Assembly: GCA_963747255.1 (NCBI GenBank)
Contig: CAVVEG010000017.1
Location: forward strand, 1 to 64,000
Direction: 5' to 3'
Length of the DNA: 64,000 bases
Source of the DNA: CAIYRG01 sp963747255
Lineage (GTDB): Bacteria > Pseudomonadota > Alphaproteobacteria > Micropepsales > Micropepsaceae
The first letter of the stretch is position 1. Each line of letters starts with the position of its first letter. Below the pieces are notes generated by a model. It ran no database searches. It worked only from the letters and a program-made list of their open reading frames with translations, and was not told the DNA's origin. This document shows positions 27,711 to 38,400 of the stretch, in pieces. Position numbers and translations under genes: made by a program.

Positions 27711-28295
27711 ATGCGCCGCGTCATAGCTCCGCTTTTGTTGGTCGTCTTGCCCCTGGCGGCATGCGAAACGCTGGGTCTGTCGAGCGCGCCCCAGATCACT
27801 CTGAACCCGGGGCCGGCGTGTCCCGCTACCGCCGTCCTTTCGGATGCGACAACCGTGACCAAGCTGAAGCCGGATGCGTCGGCTGCAATGCCGAAAACCG
27901 CAGACGTTGCGTTCCAGGCGGAGATGTCGCAAGCCAAACTCGACTGCAACTACAACCGCAATGATAACAAGTTGGCAGTCAGCCTCAGCTTCGCCATACG
28001 GGCAGCACGCGGACCGGCTGCAGCCATGGCGGACCCGCAATTACCGTTCTTCGTTGCGATCATCGACTCAGACAACAATATCGTGGCGAAGAGCGTGTAC
28101 ACCTCACAACCCCAGATGTCCGGTCGCGCCAGTAATACTTACACCGAGGCGGTTTCCAGTTTTCCGGTTCCACTTGCGATGGATCGGCAGCCGTCGGATT
28201 ATGAGATTCTCACAGGCTTTCAACTGACGCCGGACGAACTTGCCTATAATCGCACCCCGCGACCTGTCCCGGCTCCGCGTGCTGCTGCACGATGA
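27711..28295 (+). CDS. Lipoprotein of unknown function
   Basis: 194 residues starting MRRVIAPLLLVVLPLAACET: a signal peptide with lipobox LAAC, so lipid-anchored. The rest has CPATAVLSDATTVTKL, SQAKLDCNYNRNDNKLAVSL and a conserved PLAMDRQPSDYEILTGFQLT end; the two further Cys could pair. I do not recognise a named family, but such proteins often precede argS in alphaproteobacteria. ATGA overlap with argS shows coupling. The ATG at 27711 is chosen for the signal peptide. Confidence 0.75.
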   Translation: MRRVIAPLLLVVLPLAACETLGLSSAPQITLNPGPACPATAVLSDATTVTKLKPDASAAMPKTADVAFQAEMSQAKLDCNYNRNDNKLAVSLSFAIRAARGPAAAMADPQLPFFVAIIDSDNNIVAKSVYTSQPQMSGRASNTYTEAVSSFPVPLAMDRQPSDYEILTGFQLTPDELAYNRTPRPVPAPRAAAR

Positions 28296-30052
28296 CATCG
28301 CTGTTGTCCGAACTCGGCGCGATCGCGGGCGCCGCGTTCGCTGCTGAGGGCCTGCCGGCTGAACTGGGTCAGGTTCAGATTTCCGACCGGCCGGACCTTG
28401 CGCAGTTCCAATGCAATGGAGCGCTTGCGGCCGCGCGATTGGTCAAAGGTAATCCGCGCGAGATCGCCGAGCGCATCCGGGACAGGCTGAATGTCTCGGG
28501 GATGTTCGAAGAAGTTGCCATCGCCGGTCCGGGTTTTGTCAATCTGCGGCTGAGGGACGCGGTGCTCGAAAGAAATCTCCGCCGGCTGGCCGGAGTTTGC
28601 GAAGTGGCTACCGCAGGCCGTGCTTCAAAGACCACGGTGCTTGATTTTGGTGGACCGAATATCGCCAAGCCGATGCATGTCGGCCATCTTCGGTCAGCGA
28701 TCATTGGTGACTGCCTGCAGCGCCTTTTCCGGGCAAATGGCTGGACTGTCATCAGCGATGTCCATCTGGGAGACTGGGGACTGCCGATGGGCCAGCTGAT
28801 TTCCGAACTGGCGATCCGGCGCCCCGATTTGCCCTATTTCGATACTTCCGACCTCTCACCCTATCCGGAGGAATCACCGGTCACGATGGAGGAGCTGGAG
28901 CGGCTTTACCCGGAGGCCGCGGCGGCTTGCAAAAACGATCCGGCGCGGCTGGAAGCGGCCAGGCAGGCCACAGTTGAATTGCAAGCCGGCCGGCCCGGAT
29001 ATCGTGCGCTGTGGCGGCATTTTCACAACGTATCCGCCGAGGGGCTGCAGAGGGAATTCGGCAGCCTTGGTGTCCGGTTCGATGAATGGAAGGGGGAATC
29101 CGATGCCGATCCATTGATTCCCGGCATCATCGAAGACCTGAAGGATCGTCGCCTTGCGGCAATGGACGCGGGCGCGCTGATCGTTCCGGTGGGCGAACCC
29201 TCCGACACCGTCGAGGTGCCGCCGCTCATTCTGATGAAATCCGACGGCGCCGTGAATTACGCGACCACGGACGTCGCCACGATTGTCCAGAGAGTACGGG
29301 AGCACGATCCGGAACTGATTCTTTATGTGGTCGATCAGCGCCAGCATCTCCATTTTCAGCAGGTGTTTCGCGCCACAAAAAAGGCCGGGCTTGCGGGACG
29401 CGCCGTGCTCGAACATGTCGGATACGGAACGGTGAACGGCAAGGATGGCAAACCGTTCAAGACCCGGGCTGGCGGAGTGATGAAGCTCTACGATCTCATT
29501 TCGATGGCGACGGAGGAAGCGGGTAAGCGCCTCTCGGAGGCCGGGCTTGCTGCCGATTATCCGCAGGAAGAGCGATCCCGCATCGCAAAGGCGGTCGGGA
29601 TTGCCGCGATAAAATTCGCCGATCTGTCGAATAATCGCGTCTCCAGCTATGTCTTCGATCTGGAGAGGTTCACGAGATTCGAAGGAAAGACCGGTCCCTA
29701 TCTCCAATATGCTGCGGTACGCATCAAATCAATTCTCCGCAGGGCGCGCGAGGAAGGCCACAATGCGGCGCAACCAGCGATCCGTTCGGAGGAGGAGCGT
29801 GCTCTGGCGCTGCAACTTCTGACCATGCCGGAAGCATTGGAAGCCGCCGAGACCAAAAGAGCGCCAAACCTGATCTGTGATTTTGTCTTCAGGCTGGCCC
29901 AGAATTTCAGCCGGTTTTATACCGAACACCATATTCTTTCGGAGCCGGATTCAGAATTGCGCAGCGCCCGCCTGGGCCTGTGTGAACGCACGCTGGGGGA
30001 AATGGAGCGGCTCCTCGGGATTCTTGGCATCGAAGTTCCCGAGCGTATGTAA
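28292..30052 (+). CDS. argS: Arginyl-tRNA synthetase
   Basis: Charges tRNA-Arg. 586 residues. N-terminal additional domain, then the catalytic Rossmann fold with the HIGH variant HVGH in FGGPNIAKPMHVGHLRSAII, the WTVISDVHLGDWGLPMGQLI block, the DQRQHLHFQQVFRATKKAG helix and the KMSKS-position loop KPFKTRAGGVMKLYDLI. The DALR anticodon-binding domain ends at the stop. Complete. Confidence 0.95.
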   Translation: MTSLLSELGAIAGAAFAAEGLPAELGQVQISDRPDLAQFQCNGALAAARLVKGNPREIAERIRDRLNVSGMFEEVAIAGPGFVNLRLRDAVLERNLRRLAGVCEVATAGRASKTTVLDFGGPNIAKPMHVGHLRSAIIGDCLQRLFRANGWTVISDVHLGDWGLPMGQLISELAIRRPDLPYFDTSDLSPYPEESPVTMEELERLYPEAAAACKNDPARLEAARQATVELQAGRPGYRALWRHFHNVSAEGLQREFGSLGVRFDEWKGESDADPLIPGIIEDLKDRRLAAMDAGALIVPVGEPSDTVEVPPLILMKSDGAVNYATTDVATIVQRVREHDPELILYVVDQRQHLHFQQVFRATKKAGLAGRAVLEHVGYGTVNGKDGKPFKTRAGGVMKLYDLISMATEEAGKRLSEAGLAADYPQEERSRIAKAVGIAAIKFADLSNNRVSSYVFDLERFTRFEGKTGPYLQYAAVRIKSILRRAREEGHNAAQPAIRSEEERALALQLLTMPEALEAAETKRAPNLICDFVFRLAQNFSRFYTEHHILSEPDSELRSARLGLCERTLGEMERLLGILGIEVPERM

Positions 30053-30165
30053 TTTCCGGAATTCCCGAAGCGTTCAACCCGCGGCCAAGTACGTTTTCCT
30101 CAGGCCCAAACTGTTGCACATTGACGAATGGCACCACCCCGGAAGGCCGACCGGCAGATCTGACG

Positions 30166-31293
30166 ATGCACGAAACCGGTTCCGGCCTGCTTAGAACGCC
30201 GTTGCACGACCTGCATTTGTCGCTGGGCGCCAGGATGGTGCCTTTCGCGGGTTATGAAATGCCCGTTCATTACCGCGCCGGCATTCTCAACGAGCATTTG
30301 CACACGCGCGCTTCCGCCGGATTGTTCGATGTGTCGCATATGGGACAGGCATATCTTCGCGGCTCCGATCCCGCAGCCGCCCTGGAGCGCTTGACGCCGG
30401 CAGATCTCAGCGGTTTGCGTGAAGGACATATGCGTTATGCGCTGCTGCTCAATGATGACGGCGGGATCAAAGACGATTTCATGGCTGCTCGCATGCCCGG
30501 AAAGCCATGGCTTTACCTGGTCGTCAATGCTTCCACGAAGGCGTCGGACTTCGATTACATTTCCGGGCGTTTGGCGGGAATTGCAGCCCTGGACCCGCAA
30601 CCGGCACGCGCATTGCTGGCGCTGCAGGGGCCGAAATCCGAACAGATACTGTCACGTCATGTCGAAGGACTGACTGCGCTTACCTTCATGAAGCTCGCGG
30701 AATTCACGATTGGCGGGGCCCCGGCGATTATCAGCCGGTCGGGCTATACCGGCGAAGACGGATTCGAGATTTCGCTTGCAGCGCAGGATGCGGAATTGGT
30801 CGCGGGCGCGCTTCTCGCGGAAAGGGAGGTGCTGCCCGTTGGGCTGGGCGCACGCGATACGCTGCGCCTGGAAGCGGGGCTTTGCCTGTACGGGCATGAC
30901 ATTGACGAGACGACAAATCCGATCGAGGCGGAGCTCGCCTGGACAATCGGCAAGCGGCGCAAGCAGGCCCGGGACTTTCCGGCGGCGGAGCGCATCATGG
31001 CTGAGCTTTTCAATGGATCGCAACGCCGGCGGGTAGGCTTGCGTTTGCTCGACAGGACGCCCGCGCGCGAGGGCGCCGAACTGATTGACAAAACCGGGGC
31101 CAGACTGGGTCGTGTTACAAGTGGCGGATATGGTCCGAGTGTGGGAGGAGCAATCGCCATGGGTTATGTCCCATCCTCTGCTGCCGCGGACGGCACCGCA
31201 CTGGCCGCCGTTGTGCGGGGCACCGCGCGTGCCGCGGTGGTTGCGCCGCTTCCGTTCGTTCCACACCGGTACCGCAGAAAAAACGAGGTGTAA
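30166..31293 (+). CDS. gcvT: Glycine cleavage system T protein (aminomethyltransferase)
   Basis: Transfers the aminomethyl carbon to tetrahydrofolate and releases ammonia. About 375 residues from ATG 30166; in-frame TTG at 30121 would add 15 residues. VPFAGYEMPVHYRAGILNEH, FDVSHMGQAYLRG, SRSGYTGEDGFEISL and LCLYGHDIDETTNPIEAELA are full T-protein signatures. First gene of gcvT-gcvH-gcvPA-gcvPB. No glycine riboswitch was evident in the 113 bases after argS. Confidence 0.93.
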   Translation: MHETGSGLLRTPLHDLHLSLGARMVPFAGYEMPVHYRAGILNEHLHTRASAGLFDVSHMGQAYLRGSDPAAALERLTPADLSGLREGHMRYALLLNDDGGIKDDFMAARMPGKPWLYLVVNASTKASDFDYISGRLAGIAALDPQPARALLALQGPKSEQILSRHVEGLTALTFMKLAEFTIGGAPAIISRSGYTGEDGFEISLAAQDAELVAGALLAEREVLPVGLGARDTLRLEAGLCLYGHDIDETTNPIEAELAWTIGKRRKQARDFPAAERIMAELFNGSQRRRVGLRLLDRTPAREGAELIDKTGARLGRVTSGGYGPSVGGAIAMGYVPSSAAADGTALAAVVRGTARAAVVAPLPFVPHRYRRKNEV

Positions 31294-31294
31294 T

Positions 31295-31666
31295 ATGGAA
31301 GATCTGCGTTTCACCGAAAGCCATGAGTGGGTGAAAGCCGAAAACGGCGTGGCGAGCATCGGTATAACGCGATACGCCGCCGATCAGCTGGGCGATGTCG
31401 TTCACGTGGAATTGCCGGAGCCGGGCCGCACACTGGCACTCGGCGCCGAAGCAGCGGTCGTCGAAAGCGTCAAGGCGGCGAGCGAGATATACGCGCCAAT
31501 CGCGGGTGAGGTCATTGAGGCGAATCGCGGTCTCGAAAGTGATCCCGGAAAGATCAATTCCGAACCGGAACAGGCCTGGTTCTTCCGGCTGCGGATTGCC
31601 GATCCGGCGGATCTGAATCGTCTGATGAGCCGCACGCAATATGACGCTTACCTGAAAGGTCGGTGA
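31295..31666 (+). CDS. gcvH: Glycine cleavage system H protein (lipoyl carrier)
   Basis: 123 residues. FTESHEWVKAENGVASIGIT and the lipoyl motif VVESVKAASEIYAPIAGEVI (lipoylated Lys in SVKAAS) identify the H protein, which shuttles the aminomethyl group between P, T and L proteins. Its stop overlaps the gcvPA start by one base. No L protein gene is in the window; it is shared with other dehydrogenases. Confidence 0.95.
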   Translation: MEDLRFTESHEWVKAENGVASIGITRYAADQLGDVVHVELPEPGRTLALGAEAAVVESVKAASEIYAPIAGEVIEANRGLESDPGKINSEPEQAWFFRLRIADPADLNRLMSRTQYDAYLKGR

Positions 31667-33006
31667 TGCGGTATCTTCCGCTTACGGACGAAGACAGGCG
31701 CCTCATGCTGGACAAGGTCGGTGTATCGGCGATCGATGCGCTGTTCGTGGATGTGCCGGCTTCGGCGCGCGGCCCGGATTTCGACCTGCCGCTGCATGCG
31801 GGAGAAGCGGATGTGGAAAGGACTTTGTCGCGTTTTGCCGCGCAGAACACGAGCGCGGCCGAGTGCGCATTCTTCTGCGGCGCCGGAGCTTATCGCCACC
31901 ACATTCCGGCTTCGGTGGATCACCTGATCCAGCGGTCGGAGTTTCTCACCTCCTATACGCCCTATCAGCCCGAAATCTCGCAGGGAACACTGCAGACCCT
32001 GTTTGAATTCCAGACCCAGGTTGCCGCAATCACCGGCATGCAGATCGCGAATGCCTCGATGTATGACGGATCGACCGGGGCGGCGGAGGCCGTGCTGATG
32101 GCGCACCGCATCACGGGCCGGGATCGCGCAATCCTCTCGGGCAATCTGCACCCGCACTATGCCGATACGATCCGCACAATGTCAGGATTGGCGGGCGAGA
32201 TTGTCGCAACAGCGCCCGTACCGGGCGCGCAAGGGGATATCGTCTCCGCGGTCGATGGCAATACCTCATGTGTGGTTGTGCAGAATCCGGATGTGTTTGG
32301 ATACTTGTGCGATCTCACACCGGTGGCCGAAGCAGCCCATTCGAAAGGCGCGCTACTGATCGCGATCTTCACGGAAGCGGTATCACTTGGGCTCGTGCGG
32401 CCGCCCGGTTCCATGGGGGCGGACATTGTGGCAGGCGAGGGGCAGTCGCTGGGCAATGCGCTCAGCTTTGGCGGCCCCTATGTCGGCCTGTTCGCGTCCC
32501 GCGAGCGATTTTTGCGTCAGATGCCTGGCCGATTGGCCGGACAGACGGTGGATCTGGAAGGAAGGCGCAGCTTCGTGCTGACGCTGTCCGCGCGGGAACA
32601 GCATATTCGGCGGGAAAAAGCGACGAGCAATATCTGCACCAATTCGGGTCTCTGTGCGCTTGCATTCTCGATACATTTTTCGCTGCTGGGGGAAACCGGA
32701 ATTCGCCGTCTCGCCAAACTCAATCACGCGCGCGCGCTGGAGTTGGCTGCGAGATTGTCGGCCGTGCCGGGCGTCGAACTTGCGACGCAGGCATTTTTCA
32801 ATGAATTCACACTGCGGCTGCCACAGCCCGCAGCCGCTGTCGTCGATTCCCTGATCGACAGGAATATCATGGGAGGTGTGCCGGCATCGCGACTTTATCC
32901 AGGCGTTCCGCAACTCGATCGTCATCTCATCGTTGCCGCAACCGAAACGAACACCGAAGCCGAACTCGACCTCTATGGGAGCGAACTCCGAAAGGTCCTC
33001 GCATGA
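31666..33006 (+). CDS. gcvPA: Glycine dehydrogenase (decarboxylating), subunit 1
   Basis: N-terminal half of the PLP-dependent P protein, 446 residues. FFCGAGAYRHHIPASVDHLI, TSYTPYQPEISQGTLQTLFE, QIANASMYDGSTGAAEAVLM and REQHIRREKATSNICTNSGL are signatures of the split P protein subunit 1. It has no PLP Lys, which is in subunit 2. Split P proteins are known from Firmicutes and from several alphaproteobacteria. Starts one base after overlap with gcvH; ends overlapping gcvPB. Confidence 0.94.
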   Translation: MRYLPLTDEDRRLMLDKVGVSAIDALFVDVPASARGPDFDLPLHAGEADVERTLSRFAAQNTSAAECAFFCGAGAYRHHIPASVDHLIQRSEFLTSYTPYQPEISQGTLQTLFEFQTQVAAITGMQIANASMYDGSTGAAEAVLMAHRITGRDRAILSGNLHPHYADTIRTMSGLAGEIVATAPVPGAQGDIVSAVDGNTSCVVVQNPDVFGYLCDLTPVAEAAHSKGALLIAIFTEAVSLGLVRPPGSMGADIVAGEGQSLGNALSFGGPYVGLFASRERFLRQMPGRLAGQTVDLEGRRSFVLTLSAREQHIRREKATSNICTNSGLCALAFSIHFSLLGETGIRRLAKLNHARALELAARLSAVPGVELATQAFFNEFTLRLPQPAAAVVDSLIDRNIMGGVPASRLYPGVPQLDRHLIVAATETNTEAELDLYGSELRKVLA

Positions 33007-34547
33007 TGAATCGGCAGGGCATGGCATCCGGTGGCGACGCCGCGAAAGGGGCACGCGAAACCTATTCCGGGGACCGTGCGCTTCGGCACGAGGAGCCTTT
33101 GGTTTTCGAGCGGGGAAGGCCGGAGGTATCGGGGGTTGATCTTCCGGAGGTGGATTTGTCCTCCGATCGGCTGGGCGGCCTCATGCGAACCGAGCCGATC
33201 GGAATTCCGGGTGTGTCGGAGCCCGAGGCCGTGCGGCATTATGTGCGCCTGTCGCAACTGAATGCGGCCATCGACACCAGTTTTTATCCGCTGGGTTCAT
33301 GCACGATGAAGCATAATCCGCGGTTGGGTGAGAAACTCGCCCGTCTTACCGGGTTTGCGGATATTCATCCGCTTCAGCCGCAAAGAACCGTGCAGGGCGC
33401 GATCGCGCTGATCGCAGAACTCGCGTGCTGGCTCATGGAATTGACAGGCATGCCCGCGGTGACGATGGCACCCAAAGCCGGCGCACATGGAGAGTTGTGC
33501 GGCATTATCGCGATTCGCACGGCACTGGAGGCGCGCGGCGAGAAGCGCCACATAATTCTGGTCGCCGAATCCGCGCACGGCACCAACCCTGCAACGGCGG
33601 CGCTGTGCGGCTATTCGGTGCGGAGCGTTAAATCGACACCGGACGGGCGGGTCGATCTTGCAAATCTGATGCAGGCATTATCAACCGATGTCGCGGCCCT
33701 GATGCTGACCAATCCAAATACCAGCGGATTGTTCGAGCGCGACATCGTCGCAATCGCAGAACTGGTGCACTCCGCCGGGGCCTATTTCTACTGCGATGGC
33801 GCCAATTTCAACGCCATCATGGGCCGGGTAAAGCCGGGCGATCTCGGCATTGATGCGATGCATATCAATCTGCACAAAACCTTTTCGACGCCCCATGGCG
33901 GAGGGGGACCCGGCGCCGGTCCCGTTGTTTTTTCCGGCAGACTTGCGGCATTTGCGCCATTGCCGCTCGTCATCCATGACAAGAATGGATTTTGCCTGCT
34001 GGAGCATGCGGAAGAGGCACCGCAAGCATCACCGCTTGGCCGCATGTCTGCGTTTCACGGCCAGATGGGCATGTTTGTGCGGGCGTTGGCCTACATGCTG
34101 TCGCATGGCAGAGATGGACTCCGGCAGGCGTCCGGCGATGCTGTGTTATCCGCAAACTACATTCTGGCGTCCCTCAGGGATGTCATCACGGCGCCGTTCG
34201 ACGGATTGTGCATGCACGAGGCCCTGTTTGACGATCGGTTTCTCAAAGATACCGGGGTCACAACCCTGGACATTGCGAAGCGGCTGATCGACGAGGGCTT
34301 CCACCCGATGACGGTCTATTTTCCGTTGATTGTGCATGGGGCGATGTTGGTTGAGCCGACGGAAAGCGAATCAAAAAGGACGCTCGACCGCTTTATCTCG
34401 GTGATGCGCGGCCTTGCCGCCGAAGCAATGGCCGGCAATGCCGAAGCGTTCAAACAGGCGCCGCTGTTCGCGCCCCGCCGGAGACTCGACGAAACCGCAG
34501 CTGCGCGGCATCCGGTGCTGCGCTGGGCTCCATCCCGAGGCGCATAA
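33003..34547 (+). CDS. gcvPB: Glycine dehydrogenase (decarboxylating), subunit 2
   Basis: C-terminal half of the P protein, 514 residues. FYPLGSCTMKHNPRLGEKLA, ESAHGTNPATAALCGYSV, MLTNPNTSGLFERDI and the PLP-lysine block HINLHKTFSTPHGGGGPGAG are present, so the enzyme pair is complete. Together with gcvPA it decarboxylates glycine and loads the H protein. Overlaps gcvPA by four bases. Confidence 0.94.
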   Translation: MMNRQGMASGGDAAKGARETYSGDRALRHEEPLVFERGRPEVSGVDLPEVDLSSDRLGGLMRTEPIGIPGVSEPEAVRHYVRLSQLNAAIDTSFYPLGSCTMKHNPRLGEKLARLTGFADIHPLQPQRTVQGAIALIAELACWLMELTGMPAVTMAPKAGAHGELCGIIAIRTALEARGEKRHIILVAESAHGTNPATAALCGYSVRSVKSTPDGRVDLANLMQALSTDVAALMLTNPNTSGLFERDIVAIAELVHSAGAYFYCDGANFNAIMGRVKPGDLGIDAMHINLHKTFSTPHGGGGPGAGPVVFSGRLAAFAPLPLVIHDKNGFCLLEHAEEAPQASPLGRMSAFHGQMGMFVRALAYMLSHGRDGLRQASGDAVLSANYILASLRDVITAPFDGLCMHEALFDDRFLKDTGVTTLDIAKRLIDEGFHPMTVYFPLIVHGAMLVEPTESESKRTLDRFISVMRGLAAEAMAGNAEAFKQAPLFAPRRRLDETAAARHPVLRWAPSRGA

Positions 34548-34555
34548 CGCATTAT

Positions 34556-35338
34556 TCAGAGCGCCAGGCGCGCCCCCGCGACCAGCAGAGTTCCTGCAAG
34601 CACAAAGCGCAATATCGGATCGGGGACCCGCGGTGCGGCGTAGCTTCCGAGGATGATCCCCGGAATTGATCCCGTCAGCAGAAAACCGAGAATTGAGAAA
34701 TTCGTCAGTCCAAGGAATATGTGCCCGAAGGCTGCCACAAGCGTCAGTGGAACGGCATGCGCGATGTCCGACCCGACAATTCGGGCCATGGGCAGGTTGG
34801 GATAAAGCAGTATCAGGGCCGTGGCGCCCAGCGCGCCGGCGCCGACGGATGACAGAGGCACCAGGATTCCGAGCATCATCCCGACGAGGACGGTCAATTG
34901 GCGCGTTTTCGCAGGGTCGATTGTCGTGAATCGCCGGTGAAAGCGGTTGACGATATGGCGGCGAAATATGAGAGCGAAAGCCGTCAGAAACAGCATCACC
35001 GAAAGAATATCGGTGATCAGCCTGTTGGCCACTTCGCTGTTCGGACCGGACCAGGAGAAGATCAGAAGTGTAAACACCGCCATGGGAACGCTGCCCGCCG
35101 CGAGCTGTGTCACGATTTGCCAATCAACGGTCCGCCCAAGGCCATGGACCGCGGTTCCGGCGGTTTTTGTCACGGAAGCGTAGAACAGGTCCGTGCCGAC
35201 CGCTACCGAGGGCTCGATCCCGAACAGCAGGACAAGCAACGGGGTCATCAGTGCGCCTCCGCCAACCCCCGTCATTCCCACGAGGGCTCCCGTAACAAAT
35301 CCGCAAAAAACAAATCCAATGCCGGGAAGGGCAGACAT
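34556..35338 (-). CDS. TauE/SafE (TSUP) family permease
   Basis: 260 residues from ATG 35338. About eight membrane helices with the duplicated TSUP motif: GALVGMTGVGGGALMTPLLV in the first half and GILVPLSSVGAGALGATALI in the second. The family exports or imports sulfite, sulfoacetate, taurine-related or other organic anions; the substrate cannot be told. Convergent with gcvPB (8 bases apart). Confidence 0.85.
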   Translation of the reverse strand: MSALPGIGFVFCGFVTGALVGMTGVGGGALMTPLLVLLFGIEPSVAVGTDLFYASVTKTAGTAVHGLGRTVDWQIVTQLAAGSVPMAVFTLLIFSWSGPNSEVANRLITDILSVMLFLTAFALIFRRHIVNRFHRRFTTIDPAKTRQLTVLVGMMLGILVPLSSVGAGALGATALILLYPNLPMARIVGSDIAHAVPLTLVAAFGHIFLGLTNFSILGFLLTGSIPGIILGSYAAPRVPDPILRFVLAGTLLVAGARLAL

Positions 35339-35426
35339 CCTGTGCGCACACGGTCGACGGCCGAAGATAGGTGAAGCCGTGTTGCATGTCACTTACACGC
35401 GGAAGCGGTTCCTTCCGTATGCCAGG

Positions 35427-35451
35427 GCGGGAGCCGTTCTACGACTCCCGC
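35427..35451. terminator. Hairpin between nrdJ and the permease gene
   Basis: GCGGGAG and CTCCCGC form a 7-bp stem around an 11-base loop, 13 bases past the nrdJ stop. A T-rich run (CGCTTTTC) follows on the plus strand only, so it is a weak candidate terminator for the minus-strand nrdJ transcript. Confidence 0.35.
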
Positions 35452-35463
35452 TCGCTTTTCCGA

Positions 35464-38400
35464 TCAGCTGCAGCCCGTCGTGCCGCCACAGGTGTCACAC
35501 TTCAAACAGGTTCCGTTCCGGACCAGAGTGAAGTTACCACAGGAACCACACGCATCGCCTTCATATCCCTTCAACCTGGCTTCGGCTGCGCGCCGCGCGC
35601 GTGACTTCCGGTCATCAACTGCCGCCATTGCCGGTGTTGCCGTCATGTTGGCCGCCTGTGCAACCAGCATTCCGATTTCCGCGACATTGGCTTCGATGTC
35701 GATTTGAGTTCCGCGCGCGGTTTCGGTCTCCGCCTCCATTTTCCGGATGGAACTTCCGCCTTTCACCACGACGAACTGATTCAATTGTCCCCGCACGAAG
35801 CCGGTGGATGCGACTTTGGAAATTTGCGCGAGTTCATTCGCGGCGGGACGGCGGCTTTCCTCCGCAACGCCACGGCCGAGATCGTCATCAACGGCGGGAG
35901 GGACATGGGCAAGGTCATGACGCCCGAGATAGGAGACCGCGAGCTCGCGGAAGATGTAGTCGAGCACGCTGGTGGCGTTCTTGATCGAGTCATTGCCAAT
36001 CACAAGGCCTGCCGGCTCAAAACGGGTGAAGGTGAAGGCATCGACAAATTCCTCGAGCGGAACGCCGTATTGCAGGCCTATCGAGATCGCGATCGCGAAA
36101 TTGTTCATCAGTGAACGGAAGGCTGCGCCTTCCTTGTGCATGTCGATGAAGATTTCGCCGGCACGTCCATCCTCGTACTCGCCGGTGCGAAGATAGACCT
36201 TGTGCCCACCGACGATGGCCTTTTGCGTGTAACCCTTGCGGCGATGGGGCAGGCGCTCGCGTTCCCGTATGCGCTCGATGGTCTTCTCGATAATCCGTTC
36301 GGTAACGACGGTCGTCCGGGTCACCTGGGGCTGTGACATCAGCTCTTCCATGGCCTCATCTGCATCGTCAAACTGCAACACCGAGGACGCGAGCGGCTGC
36401 GACAGCTTCGACCCATCGCGATACAGCGCATTGGCCTTCAGCCCGAGTTTCCACGAAAGCAGATAGGCCTCGCCGCAATCTCTGACGGTGGCGGCGTTCG
36501 GCATGTTGATAGTCTTGGAGATCGCGCCGGAGATGAATGGCTGGCAGGCAGCGAGCATGCGGATGTGGCTTTCCACCGAAAGTGCGCGCTTGCCGGTGCG
36601 GCCGCAGGGGTTGGCGCAATCGAACACCGGGAGATGCTCCGGTTTCAGATGTGGGGCGCCTTCCAGCGTCATGGCGCCGCAGACATGCAGATTGGCCAGG
36701 TCGATTTCGGCTTTTGAAAAGCCAAGCGCCCTCAGCATGTCGAAATCCGGCGCGTCCATCAGTGCATCCGCGAAATTCAGAACGTCCCTGCAGAACGCTT
36801 CGCCCAACGTCCATCTGTTGAACACGAAACGAATGTCGAATGCCTGTTCTAGGGCGCCTTCGATGGCGCCGATCTCGGCATCGCGAAATCCTTTGCCGCG
36901 CAGAGCCGCATGCGAAATGGCGGCGCTGTCCTTAAGCGTGCCATGGCCCACAGCGTAGCGAATGATTTCGGCGACCTGCTCCGGTGGGTAGCCAAGCACT
37001 CTCAGTGCCTCGGGAACGCAACGGTTGATGATCTTGAAGTATCCGCCGCCGGCCAACTTCTTGAATTTGACCAGGGCAAAATCCGGCTCGATTCCGGTGG
37101 TATCGCAATCCATCAGCAGACCGATGGTCCCGGTGGGGGCGATAACACTGGCCTGGGCGTTGCGGAAACCATGTTCGGTGCCCAGCCTCAGCGCATCATC
37201 CCAGGCCCGCTTTGCGGCTGCGGAAAGATCGGCATCGGAGATCGCTTCATGGTCCAATACGACGGGCAGGGTGGTCAGGCCTTCATAATTTTCGCGCTCT
37301 CCATGAGCTGCCCGGCGGTGATTTCGGATGACGCGGAGCATGGATTCGCAATTTTCCGGGAAGCAGCGGAAAGTCCCCAATTCGGCGGCCATTTCCGCCG
37401 AGGTCGCATAGGATCTGCCGGTCAGGACTGCGGTGATCGCCCCGGCGATTGCACGGGCCTCACGAGAATCATAGGGAATGCCCGCCGACATGAGCAGACC
37501 GCCGACATTGGCGTAACCGAGACCGAGCGTGCGGTAATCGTAGGACAGCCGCGCGATTTCCCTCGACGGGAATTGCGCCATCAGCACCGAAATCTCTAGC
37601 ACGATCGTCCACAGCTTCACGGCGTGTTCGAAGGCTTCGACATTGAAACTTCCCGGCTCCTCACCGCGGAAGGCCATCAGATTCAAAGAGGCGAGATTGC
37701 ATGCCGTGTCGTCGAGGAACATGTATTCCGAACAGGGATTCGAGGCGCGAATCTCGCCACCCTTCGGGCAGGTATGCCAATCATTGATCGTGGTATGGAA
37801 CTGGATTCCGGGGTCGGCGCAGGACCAGGCTGCGTATGAGACTTTGTCCCAGAGGTGGCGCGCTTTGAGTTTCTTGTGAGTGCGTCCATCCTTTCGCCGC
37901 CGCAATTCCCATTCGCCGTCGGACCCGACCGCTCGCAGGAATGCGTCGCTCACGCGAACAGTATTGTTCGAGTTCTGGCCCGCAACCGACATATAGGCTT
38001 CGGAGTCCCAGTCGGTATCGTAAACCCGGAATTCGATGCGATCATGGCCCTGCTTCGCAAATGCAATCGCGCGTTCAATGTAGCTTTCGGGAATAAAGCA
38101 TTTGCGCGCCGCCCTGATTTCCCGTTTCAGCGCCGGGTTGAATTTGGGATCGAAGCAGTCCTCGCCTGATCCTTCGCAATTCCGGCAAGCCGCAATGATC
38201 GCATTCAGATGCATTTCGGTAAGCTTCGAGCCTGCGACCAGGGCAGCAACTTTCTGCTCTTCGATGACCTTCCAGTCGATGAAATCCTCGATATCGGGAT
38301 GATCGGCATCGACGATGACCATTTTCGCGGCTCGCCGCGTTGTTCCTCCAGATTTTATCGCGCCCGCCGCCCGGTCACCGATCTTGAGGAAACTCATCAG

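Noticed and set aside
30053..30165. Glycine riboswitch before gcvT
   Set aside because: No tandem aptamer pattern in 113 bases.
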